Source of the DNA: Ciborinia camelliae
Lineage: Eukaryota > Ascomycota > Leotiomycetes > Helotiales > Sclerotiniaceae
Length of the DNA: 64,000 nt
Assembly: GCA_025890175.1 (NCBI GenBank)
Contig: JANPYM010000002.1
Span: 3,035,077-3,099,076, forward strand
Direction: 5' to 3'
In this document: in pieces, positions 10,579 to 19,632 of the stretch
Position numbering within the stretch: position 1 is the stretch's first letter
Layout: every line of letters starts with the position of its first letter
The notes under the pieces: model-generated
Seen by the model: only the letters and a program-made list of their open reading frames with translations
Databases searched by the model: none
Told to the model about the DNA's origin: nothing
Made by a program: the position numbers and the translations under genes

Positions 10579-12426
10579 TGTATGGGTTTGATTGAGAAAT
10601 AATTCGATACGAACCAATATTAAATCAAGAATATTATCCCCAAATGCACAACAACCAAGATTTAAAAACCTCTGCTTTGGCCCCGTTTCAACGACCTCCT
10701 CTTTAGTTTGATACTGTAAAACTGATCCTCCAGAACGTCAAGCACGAAGTCAAGAAGTCAAGATCTCCAATTGAGGAACTCGTAACGGGGCAAAAAAAGA
10801 AGTCCTCGAGCACAAAATGAACAACTCGAATCGAGGATACCTGACGGAAATATAGGAGAAAATCTTCCCCATATCGAGCTAATCCACCCCATTCTCCACA
10901 CTTTCTTCATCAAAGGTAAGCAACGACCCACGTCTTCAATCCCTCGCCGCTTCCAAAAGATTATTCCCCTGTCAATCATCTCATCTTCGGTGCCGAGAAT
11001 CCTCTCGCATGTAATTTGTCTGACGTTTGGACCTTGCCACCACATGAATACCTAGGCCCGGGTAACCTTACATAAAGATAAGAAACCCCATGAGATTTAT
11101 CAAAGCAGCATGAGATGTTGATAAAATGTAACGGTAACGAGGGTGTCTGCCCCGTACACTGATGGTATATGTCTTGTATACTACTCCCAAAAGAGATCGC
11201 TAACGTAAAGATTCGTGGTCTATTGTCTACATGCTTTTGAAGTTTGTGGGGACATTCATACCCTCTCCACACTTCACAAACACAATAAGTCGAGGGAAAA
11301 GGCGTTAAAATTAGTGGAGGTAATTGCGCGGCCCCTCGTTTCTCAATCCGCGCGTGTCTTTTTTTGGGTTTCTCCAACACGATATGTAAGTGTTTTACGA
11401 TTTTAAGTTTCTATATTCCGGATATGCTTTTCGCCAATTGTTGGGGAAGTGGAGATGAGGAGGGAGACAATGTTGGGGTAGTATGGGGGAATACGGGCAG
11501 GTTAAGATTCTTATTTGATTTATAAGAAAAGTATAATCTATAATTCATAGAAGGATCCTGTCGCTTGTGATTGTGATTGTGGATGTGGTTATGGATTCAA
11601 TATAGATATGGATACTTACCCAAACATGGTGTAAGACACCTACCTAGGTAGAGCAGTAAGGGTCCTACGTTAGTACCTGCCTAGTAAGTGAACTGTGGAC
11701 TGTACAGAAAACTAGGTACCTCCAGCTACCTACTGCAACAAACCGCTTTAGGGAGGTACCTTTGGAGATGTAGATACGATACTACCAAGTAGGGTAGTAG
11801 GTAGGTAGGATTAATTAATACCTACCTAGCTTTTATATATATTTCACTTCATACCCTACTTGGTAGAATCGTATCATATCTACATCTTCAAAGAAATTCT
11901 ACATTCTAGATTCTCGTCTCTACCTACCTACTTACCTACCTACCTAGGTAAGGTAGTCTCGGATCTCTCAAGCGATAATTGAACATCCTCTTATACCAAC
12001 CCCTAGCCCCTAATACCTAGTATCTAGGTAATTGTAGATCATCGACTCATTCACATGAAGGGCCAACTACCTATGGAAAAAGAAAAGAAAAAACTTACTC
12101 ACCCTGGACTTTTGTTCGGTTAAGGTAACATGAAATAGATTTGAGAATTATAAATCCTTCATTTTCGGAGTTTAGATAAGACTATTGCGAAATTGCCATA
12201 GAAAGCTGACCCGGAAATGAAAACTTAATGAAGAGAAGAATCGTATTTTGTTCATTCCGTCTACTTATTAGTACCAGTACTTTTAATTAATTAACACGCT
12301 CAAGAAACACTCATGAAACCCTATTCTGCAAGCCTGCCTGCATTCAGTCTCTATTCATCCTTTCTGTCCTTATCAAAACCCTTACCCCTCGATGCCCACT
12401 AAAATCGCTTACCCATGGCGCTCAAA
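10579..12426. other. Long gene-free stretch, 1.8 kb
   Basis: This is the upstream region of the MFS gene and the 3' side of the second monooxygenase. The ORFs at 10758-11406 overlap each other in opposite directions and show no domain. From about 11630 to 12030 the DNA is packed with TACCTA/TAGGTA words and contains the foldback element listed separately. Nothing else is supported. Confidence 0.55.
11760..11893. repeat. Foldback (inverted repeat) element, about 134 bp
   Basis: The left arm 11760-11796 (CTTTGGAGATGTAGATACGA...) is closely matched by the reverse complement of the right arm 11852-11893, with one substitution run and a 5-nt insertion. An inner palindrome (GTAGG...TTAATTAA...CCTAC, about 11800-11828) sits in the spacer, so a long nested hairpin is possible. 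No coding capacity and no clear target-site duplication were seen; it may be a short MITE or a solitary foldback. Confidence 0.75.
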
Positions 12427-13644
12427 TCACTGTCCTTGCTGAGCAACCCACTCATTAACATCTGCCTCGAAATCCACATTGTACAACCAGGTTAGATCAA
12501 ATGGCTCTCTCTTCTGATCTTTCGCATTTCCAGGCAAACGTCTCAAATCAATTTGTTGATTCAATTCCAAGACCTTGCCAACTCTCTTCTGTCGATACTC
12601 TTGCCAGAAACTAAGTGCATTCTGAATATCTCCCTTATTTGCCTTTGCAAGTAGCAATGCAAAGATATAAACATCTTCGAATGCCTGATTGATGCCTTGG
12701 CCTGCAGAAGGAGGGATTGCGTGAGCTGCATCACCAACGATAACCACGCGACGATTTTGAGATGCCCAGTTCTCGAGTTTGGGAACAATGTAGAATGGCC
12801 AAACATTAATCTTGTCGTGGGAAATCTTGGAGACGGCATTGTGAACGATCTCGGGGAAGAGATCATTGTTGCTCTGCAAGAACTTGACGCTTTCTTCCTT
12901 GTTGTTGGATAGATCATTCCATCCAGCTCTATCTTTCTCCTCGATGCGTAGTTGCTTCCCGATCAATACTTCGGATCCATCTTCTTGCTGAGGAGCGATG
13001 ACAAATGCACCTTTTTCGGACATCAAGGTGACGGGGATATGATAACCTTCGGGAAGTTGTAGTTGAGAAGTCGGTACAGCAGCGGTGATTCCAACCATTC
13101 CTGTAAACTTGGTCTCCAAATCCGGATAGAGATAACGACGAACGGTCGAGTGAATACCATCCGCTCCAATGAGAAGAGGCGCAGTACCAGTGGTACCATC
13201 GGTGAACTCCCACATCACTTGTTTATCAGTCTCCGAAATCACATGGGAGAATTTCTTGCCAAAGGAAATGGGAATGTTCTGTTCCTTGAACATCTCAAGC
13301 AATTCGGTGATGAGGATATGTCTGTAAATTCGAAGAGCCTTGAAACCATATTTTTCCTCAGAACCGAATTCTTGGATCTCCACCAACTTGCCATCTCCAG
13401 CAGTTCGATATTCAAGGTTATCGAAGTTGTAACCTTTGTGATGGAGTCGATCATACACGTTGAGAGCTTTCAAAACTTTGAGAGCGTTGGGAGATAGCAT
13501 GACGGCTCCTCCGATGTTCAAAGGTGCAGGACGACTTTCGTAAACTCGACATTTGATGTTGTTTTGTTGAAGGGCGAGGGCGAGTGTTAGACCAGATAAT
13601 CCTGATCCTATGATGGCGACTTCTCTGGAAGTTGGTGTAGACAT
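12427..13644 (-). CDS. FAD-dependent monooxygenase, second copy of the class, intronless
   Basis: A single-exon protein of 405 residues starting at a clear ATG. The dinucleotide-binding motif GSGLSG is at residues 13-18, the DG motif IGADGIHSTVRR near 160 and the GD motif VGDAAHAIPPSAGQGINQAFED near 300. That is the complete order for a class A flavin monooxygenase (salicylate hydroxylase / zeaxanthin epoxidase-like, FAD_binding_3 family). Length is normal for the family and no signal peptide is apparent. It differs from the monooxygenase at 3082-4781 in exon structure and clearly in sequence, so it is not a recent duplicate. Probable reaction: NAD(P)H-dependent hydroxylation of an aromatic or other small cyclic compound; the substrate is not deducible. 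It lies in the accessory block with a transporter and regulator. Confidence 0.92.
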   Translation of the reverse strand: MSTPTSREVAIIGSGLSGLTLALALQQNNIKCRVYESRPAPLNIGGAVMLSPNALKVLKALNVYDRLHHKGYNFDNLEYRTAGDGKLVEIQEFGSEEKYGFKALRIYRHILITELLEMFKEQNIPISFGKKFSHVISETDKQVMWEFTDGTTGTAPLLIGADGIHSTVRRYLYPDLETKFTGMVGITAAVPTSQLQLPEGYHIPVTLMSEKGAFVIAPQQEDGSEVLIGKQLRIEEKDRAGWNDLSNNKEESVKFLQSNNDLFPEIVHNAVSKISHDKINVWPFYIVPKLENWASQNRRVVIVGDAAHAIPPSAGQGINQAFEDVYIFALLLAKANKGDIQNALSFWQEYRQKRVGKVLELNQQIDLRRLPGNAKDQKREPFDLTWLYNVDFEADVNEWVAQQGQ

Positions 13645-14510
13645 CTTGATTAAGTTGGGAGTAATTGAGAGTTGTGATGTTGTTTCAATTTGGTTTGGAG
13701 TGGTGGTAGTTGTTGGGGTTGTTGATCTTTAAGTGGAAGCTGTGAAGAGAATATGATACCTTTGGAAAGGAGATTCACTTGATATTTATCTTTACATTCT
13801 GTTGTTGATCCATCCGGCTCTCGTATGATGCTCGTTCACCGAGTTATGTTCTGACAGGCTGGGTGGCTGGACGAAGGCTTTCGGATCCGAGCCGGATTAT
13901 GCGACTGTGAGATTTCCGGCTTATTGGTTGGTGAAAAATCACCGCGCTCTTATATCCGATCGGGATTTTTGTTTGTACACAAAATCATCGGTTTATTCAT
14001 TTTCCGCATTGGAAATTTCCTTAACACCGGTCTTATCCGTAGCAAGCTAGAAATTCAATCTTAATATTTACGTATATTCGGATATGATATTTCAGCTGCA
14101 ATATATTTTGGCCCATGGATAGAAGAACGGATCATTTTATCACTAAATACCTATTTCTATTGTCCGGACTGTCGTCCAACAATGATAGATTCCTTGAGTC
14201 CTCTTGGTACATTGAATCTGCTTTAAGATATATAAACCTCTATGGATTCTGGACTATTGGAAGCCCTGGTGTCACTCGTCATGAGCTTTTGTCGTCATTC
14301 AATCATTGGGACAAGTTGGGACAATTGGAAAGGGTTGGAATACTGAGAGTAATTAGAAAATCGAAAGGAAATTGTAGCATGGTGAGGAACTAGAACCTGG
14401 GGCAAATTGCTTCATTTAAAGGAGTCGGGATCTCTATATTGTTACAGCTTTCTCTCGTACTCTCATCTCAAAGCAAGGCCTCGATCTTCAGATCTCTAAA
14501 ATGAGTTCAA
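13645..14510. other. Upstream region of the second monooxygenase; no gene supported
   Basis: This runs from the monooxygenase start to the 3' end of the next minus-strand gene. The only sizeable frame (14115-14393, plus strand, 92 codons) has no recognisable motif and was not called. The promoter of the monooxygenase should lie in the first few hundred bases. Confidence 0.5.
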
Positions 14511-15287
14511 TCATTTAGCCAGTGATACCGCCGCTTCCAATATAAAATCCACCGTCTCCTTCGGCTTACTCAACATCGGCGAATGACTACTCATCACTTC
14601 TCTTACCGTAACATCCGCCCCCGCATCCCTCGCCAACTGAACAAACATGCCCTGCGCCTCAACCGGAAACGTCTTATCATCCATCGTCGTCAAATACCAA
14701 ATCGGCAAATCCATCCACCCCGCATAAGCCCACTCACCACCCTCCTTCAGAACCCTCTGCGATTGTTTCGTCAACCTGCTCACCCAATGATTGCCTTCCT
14801 CCTCAGGGAGATCATGATAGAATGATTCTCTTGCTGGAAGTTCTAGGGTGGCAAAACCACTATCATCGAATCTCCAAAGTGGTGGGGGGGTTCCTCCAAT
14901 AGCGTCGATGAAGCTTATTCCCGTTTGTCCAAATCCACATGCCATCATAACGAGACCAAGGACATGACCTGTTGGTTGATTATTTGTTGATTGAAGATCG
15001 TCTGGCTTGCGACGGGTGAGACCTTTGACTGCACTTTGACCTACTGCACCACCGTAAGAGTGTACCACTAATATTACATCGCGTCCCTGTTTGGTCTCGG
15101 ATAATATGATATTTCGCACAGCCATGATGTCGTCGCCCAAACCCGTGGCAGGATTTCCGGTTGTGGATGGGAGCTCCACCGGGATGCATTTGTATTGTTG
15201 TTCTTTCAGGAGCAAAGTCACTTTCTCCCAAATCTCAGCACGATGCCATGCTCCAGGTATCAGGACGAGTGTTGGTTTGTTAGACAT
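14511..15287 (-). CDS. Alpha/beta hydrolase (Abhydrolase_6 / esterase-like)
   Basis: A 258-residue soluble hydrolase from the ATG at 15287. An in-frame hydrophobic extension reaches 15395, but only from a TTG, so the shorter form, which matches the usual family length, is preferred. The opening LVLIPGAWHRAEIWE is the typical beta-strand plus oxyanion loop (PGAWH). The nucleophile elbow is VVHSYGGAVG (Ser near residue 97), a likely acid lies in the LTTMDDKTFP segment, and the catalytic His in SSHSPMLSKP near the C-terminus. The family includes plant methylesterase-like and bacterial salicyl-esterase-like enzymes that cleave small esters or lactones. Located after the second monooxygenase on the same strand, it could act on the same pathway; the substrate is unknown. 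Confidence 0.88.
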   Translation of the reverse strand: MSNKPTLVLIPGAWHRAEIWEKVTLLLKEQQYKCIPVELPSTTGNPATGLGDDIMAVRNIILSETKQGRDVILVVHSYGGAVGQSAVKGLTRRKPDDLQSTNNQPTGHVLGLVMMACGFGQTGISFIDAIGGTPPPLWRFDDSGFATLELPARESFYHDLPEEEGNHWVSRLTKQSQRVLKEGGEWAYAGWMDLPIWYLTTMDDKTFPVEAQGMFVQLARDAGADVTVREVMSSHSPMLSKPKETVDFILEAAVSLAK

Positions 15288-15920
15288 GCTAGTTGATGAT
15301 GAACTTTGAAGTAAGGGGTAAATAGGCGGTAGAGGTGTGACTGAAAGTGCCAGGATGAAGAAAGAGACGAAGATTAGAGATGGTCCAAATGTCAAGAGGA
15401 GAAGTCTCTATTTAAAGAATTCAATTTTGGGAATACTGGAAATTTTCCTGACCATCTGACCATATATCTCACCTTCAAGTAGTCGGCGATGTAACTTGCT
15501 TCCGTAACATTCTCGCATTTCTCGTGAGATACCGGGTGAAATTCGGTTCGATTAGGAATTTGACTTGTTTGAAATTCGGATAGCATTGAATTATTGCATT
15601 TTTTCTCTGCCTCTTGGATTTTTATAGGAGTCACGGTTCCTCTGGTGGTTGCTTGATTTCTATCATGCTGTGAATTGGAGAACTTTTGGATTTGGAGTCT
15701 GGGATGCTCTTGTCTCACATGCTAGGGAGACATTTTGGCTCTGTTAATATTGAACATGAATAATGAAGTATTCCCGTCTCAAGTATATAAGACTATATTA
15801 TTTTAATGTATAATCAGACGTCATATTAGAACTCTCAATGAAATTATTCGAATAAACAAGCCAGACTTGAATGTCGGGGGCACTGCTTATCAATTGGAAT
15901 TACTAGTGGAAAGAGCTTAG
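15288..15920. other. Intergenic stretch upstream of the hydrolase
   Basis: Presumably the promoter of the hydrolase at its start. The 108-codon minus-strand frame at 15392-15718 has biased, repetitive composition and no domain, and was not called. No repeats or RNA genes were seen. Confidence 0.45.
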
Positions 15921-15929
15921 GCTTCAATT

Positions 15930-16480
15930 CAATGCCTTGAAATCTTCCCATGCACGGGTAAGATTTTGGAATCGGATTTCCCCAGTTGTAATATCCCTAT
16001 TGCCTTGAGCGGCCTACTATTTAACTTGGATGAACGTATTGAGGTTAAGGAATTGTGCCATGATCTTGGAATCCTCCGCATGTGCCAAATTGCGGAATTC
16101 GAACCAGACTACAAGGGAAGGGCCTTAATCGTGGAAATGGACGAAAAATTGGAAGGGGTGCGACAATATGTTTGTCTTTTCTCGCCTCGAGCATATTCAT
16201 TCCTTCTTCATCGATATAGGATGCGTGGAAAATCACGTCAACGCCATGTTTTACGCACATATTAACAGAATCCCAAGCTCGTGCGTGAAACGTTACCTGC
16301 AAACTTTATCAGTCTTATCTGAGTATTACATGGCTATATGATGGAAGGTAGTTTGGGTTCTTGTGCTGAATGGTCATCTTTACCGACTGCATGTCTGGAA
16401 AGATGGACTTTAGTACTTCTTTGTCGCTCTTCGGTCCGCTCATTGCTCGAGGGATTTCCACCCTGACGAAGGTAAAATAT
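15930..16480 (-). pseudogene. Decayed amidohydrolase gene (imidazolonepropionase-related / ochratoxinase-like)
   Basis: The minus strand at 16302-16150 encodes VTFHARAWDSVNMCVKHGVD followed by VIFHASYIDEEGMNMLEARK. This is the metal-site region of COG1228-type amidohydrolases (conserved His-Ala-Arg and His-Ala-Ser elements). Downstream the frame is lost, and a second family-like piece appears in another frame near 16090-16030 (HAEDSKIMAQFLNLN), followed by stops and GNRDITTGEIR in a further stretch. The segment that should separate the pieces is missing. The upstream frame near 16470-16370 is not recognisable. Seen: broken frames and a missing middle. Inferred: a dead gene once belonging to this block. 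The family match is from pattern recognition and not confirmed. Confidence 0.5.
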
Positions 16481-17305
16481 TCCGTACAATATCATTAAAA
16501 CTCAGAGCGAAAGACGGTTACAGACTGATACTTCAGTTCTAGGCTCAACTCAAACCCAGATAATTCTCTCCAATATACACAATAATTATTGGGACCAGAG
16601 ATAGTACCAAGAAAACTCCAGCTCAGAATGGGGGACTCTGGAAGTCTCACCACCTATTTTTCTCATGTTGAAAGACTAGCACCGACATATGATATCGATA
16701 TTAGTGAATGGTATGGTCTAGGCTTGTACATTTTCATCTTTCACATTCAGGAGAATGAATTCACCATACCACTCGGTAGTGCTGATTATACAGCAGTTGT
16801 AACGTTTCCGTGACACGAAACGAATGGAATATTCAAGAAAGCATGGAGAGTAGGCAGGATAACAAAAAATGAAGAATAGATCTATCATCTGGGGAGCTGA
16901 TAAAGATAAGCTGGGTTGAAGTCATTGAGGAAATTCGATGATGGTTGAGAATCGTGGTGTGAAATATGGTGACCCGGATTGAGGTTTTGGAGATGTTGTA
17001 TTCGTCATGTAGGATGATAGGATAACAATTTCTTCTCTATGTTTACCTGGGGATGGGGATGATTGGAGGTTAAAAATGTTTGATAGCAACTTAGTAAATG
17101 GAAGCCTAGCCTATCTACCTTCCTATCAGGGTATTCATAAGGACCAACCGTTGGATGATTTTTACTAGTACGGAATAGGTATTCGTACGCATCCCACGAT
17201 GACTCTTTACATCTGTACGGAGTACTTACCCCTTCCTAGAAATCCCATTCTATAAATATATCAATTATCGACAAATCTTTTCACATCATTACACAAACCA
17301 AAAAA
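16481..17305. other. Intergenic stretch before the acetyltransferase
   Basis: No supported gene. A 74-codon plus frame at 16589-16813 has no motif. The sequence just before 17306 (A-rich, with TATAAATATA at about 17250) looks like the promoter and leader of the acetyltransferase gene. Confidence 0.45.
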
Positions 17306-17941
17306 ATGAAAATGAAAATGAATTTATACGAATCATCAAAACTCTTCACACAAGACTGGATAATAACAATTCCTTCTCACCCCAGCCTTCGCTTCATCCG
17401 TCTAATTCCCAGCCGCTATGATCACATGGTGCGCATCTTCAGTAACCCCCTCAACGATCCAAACAACCGCACGCCAACCGATACCAGCTGGAAAGATTCC
17501 GATTCCCAAAATCTAATTGATCTTCTTACCAGACGCTACTTCACCGCCAAAACCGCCCACAACGCCTTGATACTCCTCGTTGAAGAAAACGGGAAAATAG
17601 TCGGTATCGGTCTCATGCATGAACTTGAGCATCAACCCGGCTTAGCAAATATCGGCACGATACTCGAGGAAGAAGGGAGGGGACATGGGGTTGGAAGAAT
17701 TTTGATGGGGTTGCTTTTGAGGTTGAGCAATGAGTTAAATGTGGAGGAGGTGGAGGTGGGGACGATGAAGAAGAATGAGGCGATGAGGGGGTTGATGAAG
17801 AGTTTAGGGTGTGAGGAGACGTATGAGGATAAGATTATGCCTGGGAATAGAAAGGTCGCGGATGTTATGTTTAAGAACATTGAAAGGGGTAGATGGAAGG
17901 ATTTTGAGTTTGAAGTGGAGTTTTTAGGGGAGGTAGATTGA
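17306..17941 (+). CDS. GNAT-family N-acetyltransferase
   Basis: A single-exon, 211-residue protein. The acetyl-CoA binding motif A is clear: IGTILEEEGRGHGVGRILMGLLLRL (about residues 112-136), with the R-G-x-G-x-G/A pyrophosphate loop. It is followed by the helix and strand LNVEEVEVGTMKKNEAMRGLMKSLGCEE, typical of motif B, where an alternative side chain (N-E-A) precedes the final helix. An earlier strand, NALILLVEENGKIVGIGLMH, fits the central sheet. Known chemistry: transfer of acetyl from acetyl-CoA to an amine; the acceptor is unknown. The N-terminal MKMKMN start is preceded by an A-rich leader and is the first ATG. No membrane segment is seen. The 3' half is purine-rich (GGGG/GAGG words), unlike the 5' half. 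Confidence 0.85.
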   Translation: MKMKMNLYESSKLFTQDWIITIPSHPSLRFIRLIPSRYDHMVRIFSNPLNDPNNRTPTDTSWKDSDSQNLIDLLTRRYFTAKTAHNALILLVEENGKIVGIGLMHELEHQPGLANIGTILEEEGRGHGVGRILMGLLLRLSNELNVEEVEVGTMKKNEAMRGLMKSLGCEETYEDKIMPGNRKVADVMFKNIERGRWKDFEFEVEFLGEVD

Positions 17942-18188
17942 TGAGTAGAGTCGAATTTGGGGGTTGGACTCATCGATATGTCACATTATTGCATATAATT
18001 TGCAGTTTGAAGGGAGAATCAAATTCTTGAGAGACTAGTAGTCTAACTCGTGTGTGTTTCTTTCTCCACCCCCCCCTTTCTCCCTACCCCCTACCCCAAG
18101 TCTCAAGTCTAACCATACAGCGCCTGCACTTGTACAACTTATCATCCTGCAATTTGAATCATTTAATGTCTCACTTTGCCTGAATCAT

Positions 18189-18398
18189 TCAGATAACTCT
18201 CCATTGCAAGGTTTCATTCCCAGCCTGTACATTTCCGACCTGTCCATTCCCTGCATCTCCATTGCCGGTCCCTTCAGCTGGCGAAATTTGAGTTCCTTCA
18301 CAATGAAAGCATTGTTTTGGTATAAAGTCTTGTACCCAAACACTTTGCCCACAACTGTTGGGGCCGGAGCACTTGTATTCTTTTCCAGATCTCTCCAT
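18189..18398 (-). CDS. Small cysteine-rich protein, possible zinc ribbon
   Basis: A 69-residue frame with a favourable start context (ATCAAAATGG). It shows C-x4-C (YKCSGPNSCG) and C-x2-C (PKQCFHCEG) about 22 residues apart, the spacing of a zinc ribbon. The tail is rich in Gly and Asn (GTGNGDAGNGQVGN). Small fungal proteins of this style are common and mostly uncharacterised. A longer overlapping frame in another phase (18185-18487) lacks these cysteines and was not preferred. I do not recognise a function. The call rests on the cysteine pattern and start context only. Confidence 0.45.
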   Translation of the reverse strand: MERSGKEYKCSGPNSCGQSVWVQDFIPKQCFHCEGTQISPAEGTGNGDAGNGQVGNVQAGNETLQWRVI

Positions 18399-19632
18399 TT
18401 TGATGTTGGTCGCTGAGTTCGAGGGGTTGAATTAGGATGGTGATGTGGGGTGGAGTATAGTGAACGGTTGAGGCGATTGAAGATCAAGGTTGTAATAATT
18501 GAGGGGTTTTGTTGTATTATTGCTTGTTCAGGTCTTCGGTGCTTGTTGATGAAAGTAGAAGGTAGAATAGAAGGGCAATAATGGTGGGATTAAATAGACT
18601 CCTATCTACAAGATTAGAACGAAGGATCAGGGTGAATGTACGAGGTAATACTATATATGCGCGCTGTGAATGACATGGACTTGATGCTACTGATGTTGTC
18701 AAATCAACCCAATTCGACTATTAGATAGGGCGAATGATTAGATCTAATGCCTAGGAAGGCGATAGTTCTGAAGGCGTAGGCTTTAGAATATTGAATGTGT
18801 GAATGTACCTAGAATTTCCATCAGTCTTATTTCATTCACTCCAAACTATAAAAATTCGCCATAGATTATTCTAGACGCTGTATATGACTAGGTACCTAGG
18901 CCATACTCCACTGCAAGCCTGAAAAAAGGCCAAGTAGATGCCATTGGAATCACTCTCCTATGTTCTATTTGTAGCAACATTTTACGATTATTCAGAGTAG
19001 ATGATCAATGAAATGCAGGATTAGATTTTGCAGCGTAGTCTACCAATTTTTGTGAGTGGTTCTTGTTCCTATTAAGTCCTAGCTCACTACATCTCGCTCT
19101 AGACTGTAGTCTACTGTCTATAGTCGATACCCCGCCTTTATCCTCAAGCTATGACTATCCCCAGTTACGGATGCCAATTTGAGACAATATTTGATAATCT
19201 CGGCCCCAAACTCACGATTAGTCCAAAGTACGGGTATGCTGGCAAAGGGGAAATATGGATGGAGTAAAACGGTCAGTCTGGATGACTTTCCAATCGCCGG
19301 TGACTTATTTTCACGACTTTATGGATCGCCTATGTTACTTTTCTTCACCAAATCGAGAAACTCGACCGAGATCTTGACACTTGATTTGTAGCTTCGGAGA
19401 AGTTTAGAGAGGTAGAGTAACATCCATCAATGTTCTAACTGGGCAAATTTTCCGAAAAACTAGACTTCATCATACCATGATTAGCATTCTCATTATATTC
19501 CAAGCCCGTCAAAATCCTCAGTTATATCTAAAATCGTATCCAACAATTCAAACGACACCATAATTATCCAACTCCTAAAATATCTGACATAACGCGTATC
19601 TATGGTATATCTTTATGAGATAACAAATTCCC
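18399..19632. other. Gene-free stretch upstream of the small Cys-rich ORF and 3' of the sugar transporter
   Basis: No coding region is supported; frames at 18517-18702 and 19179-19391 are short and featureless. A TAGGTACCTAGG word occurs near 18890. The last 100 bases are AT-rich and probably the 3' UTR of the minus-strand transporter. Confidence 0.5.

Noticed and set aside
14115..14393. 92-codon plus-strand frame
   Set aside because: No motif, no supporting neighbours and ordinary AT-rich composition; not distinguishable from chance.
15288..15395. N-terminal hydrophobic extension of the alpha/beta hydrolase, possible signal peptide
   Set aside because: It starts from TTG and not ATG; the ATG at 15287 gives the normal family length and an immediate first beta strand.
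16589..16813. 74-codon plus-strand frame as a gene
   Set aside because: No recognisable motif, and it lies beside a decayed gene in AT-rich DNA.
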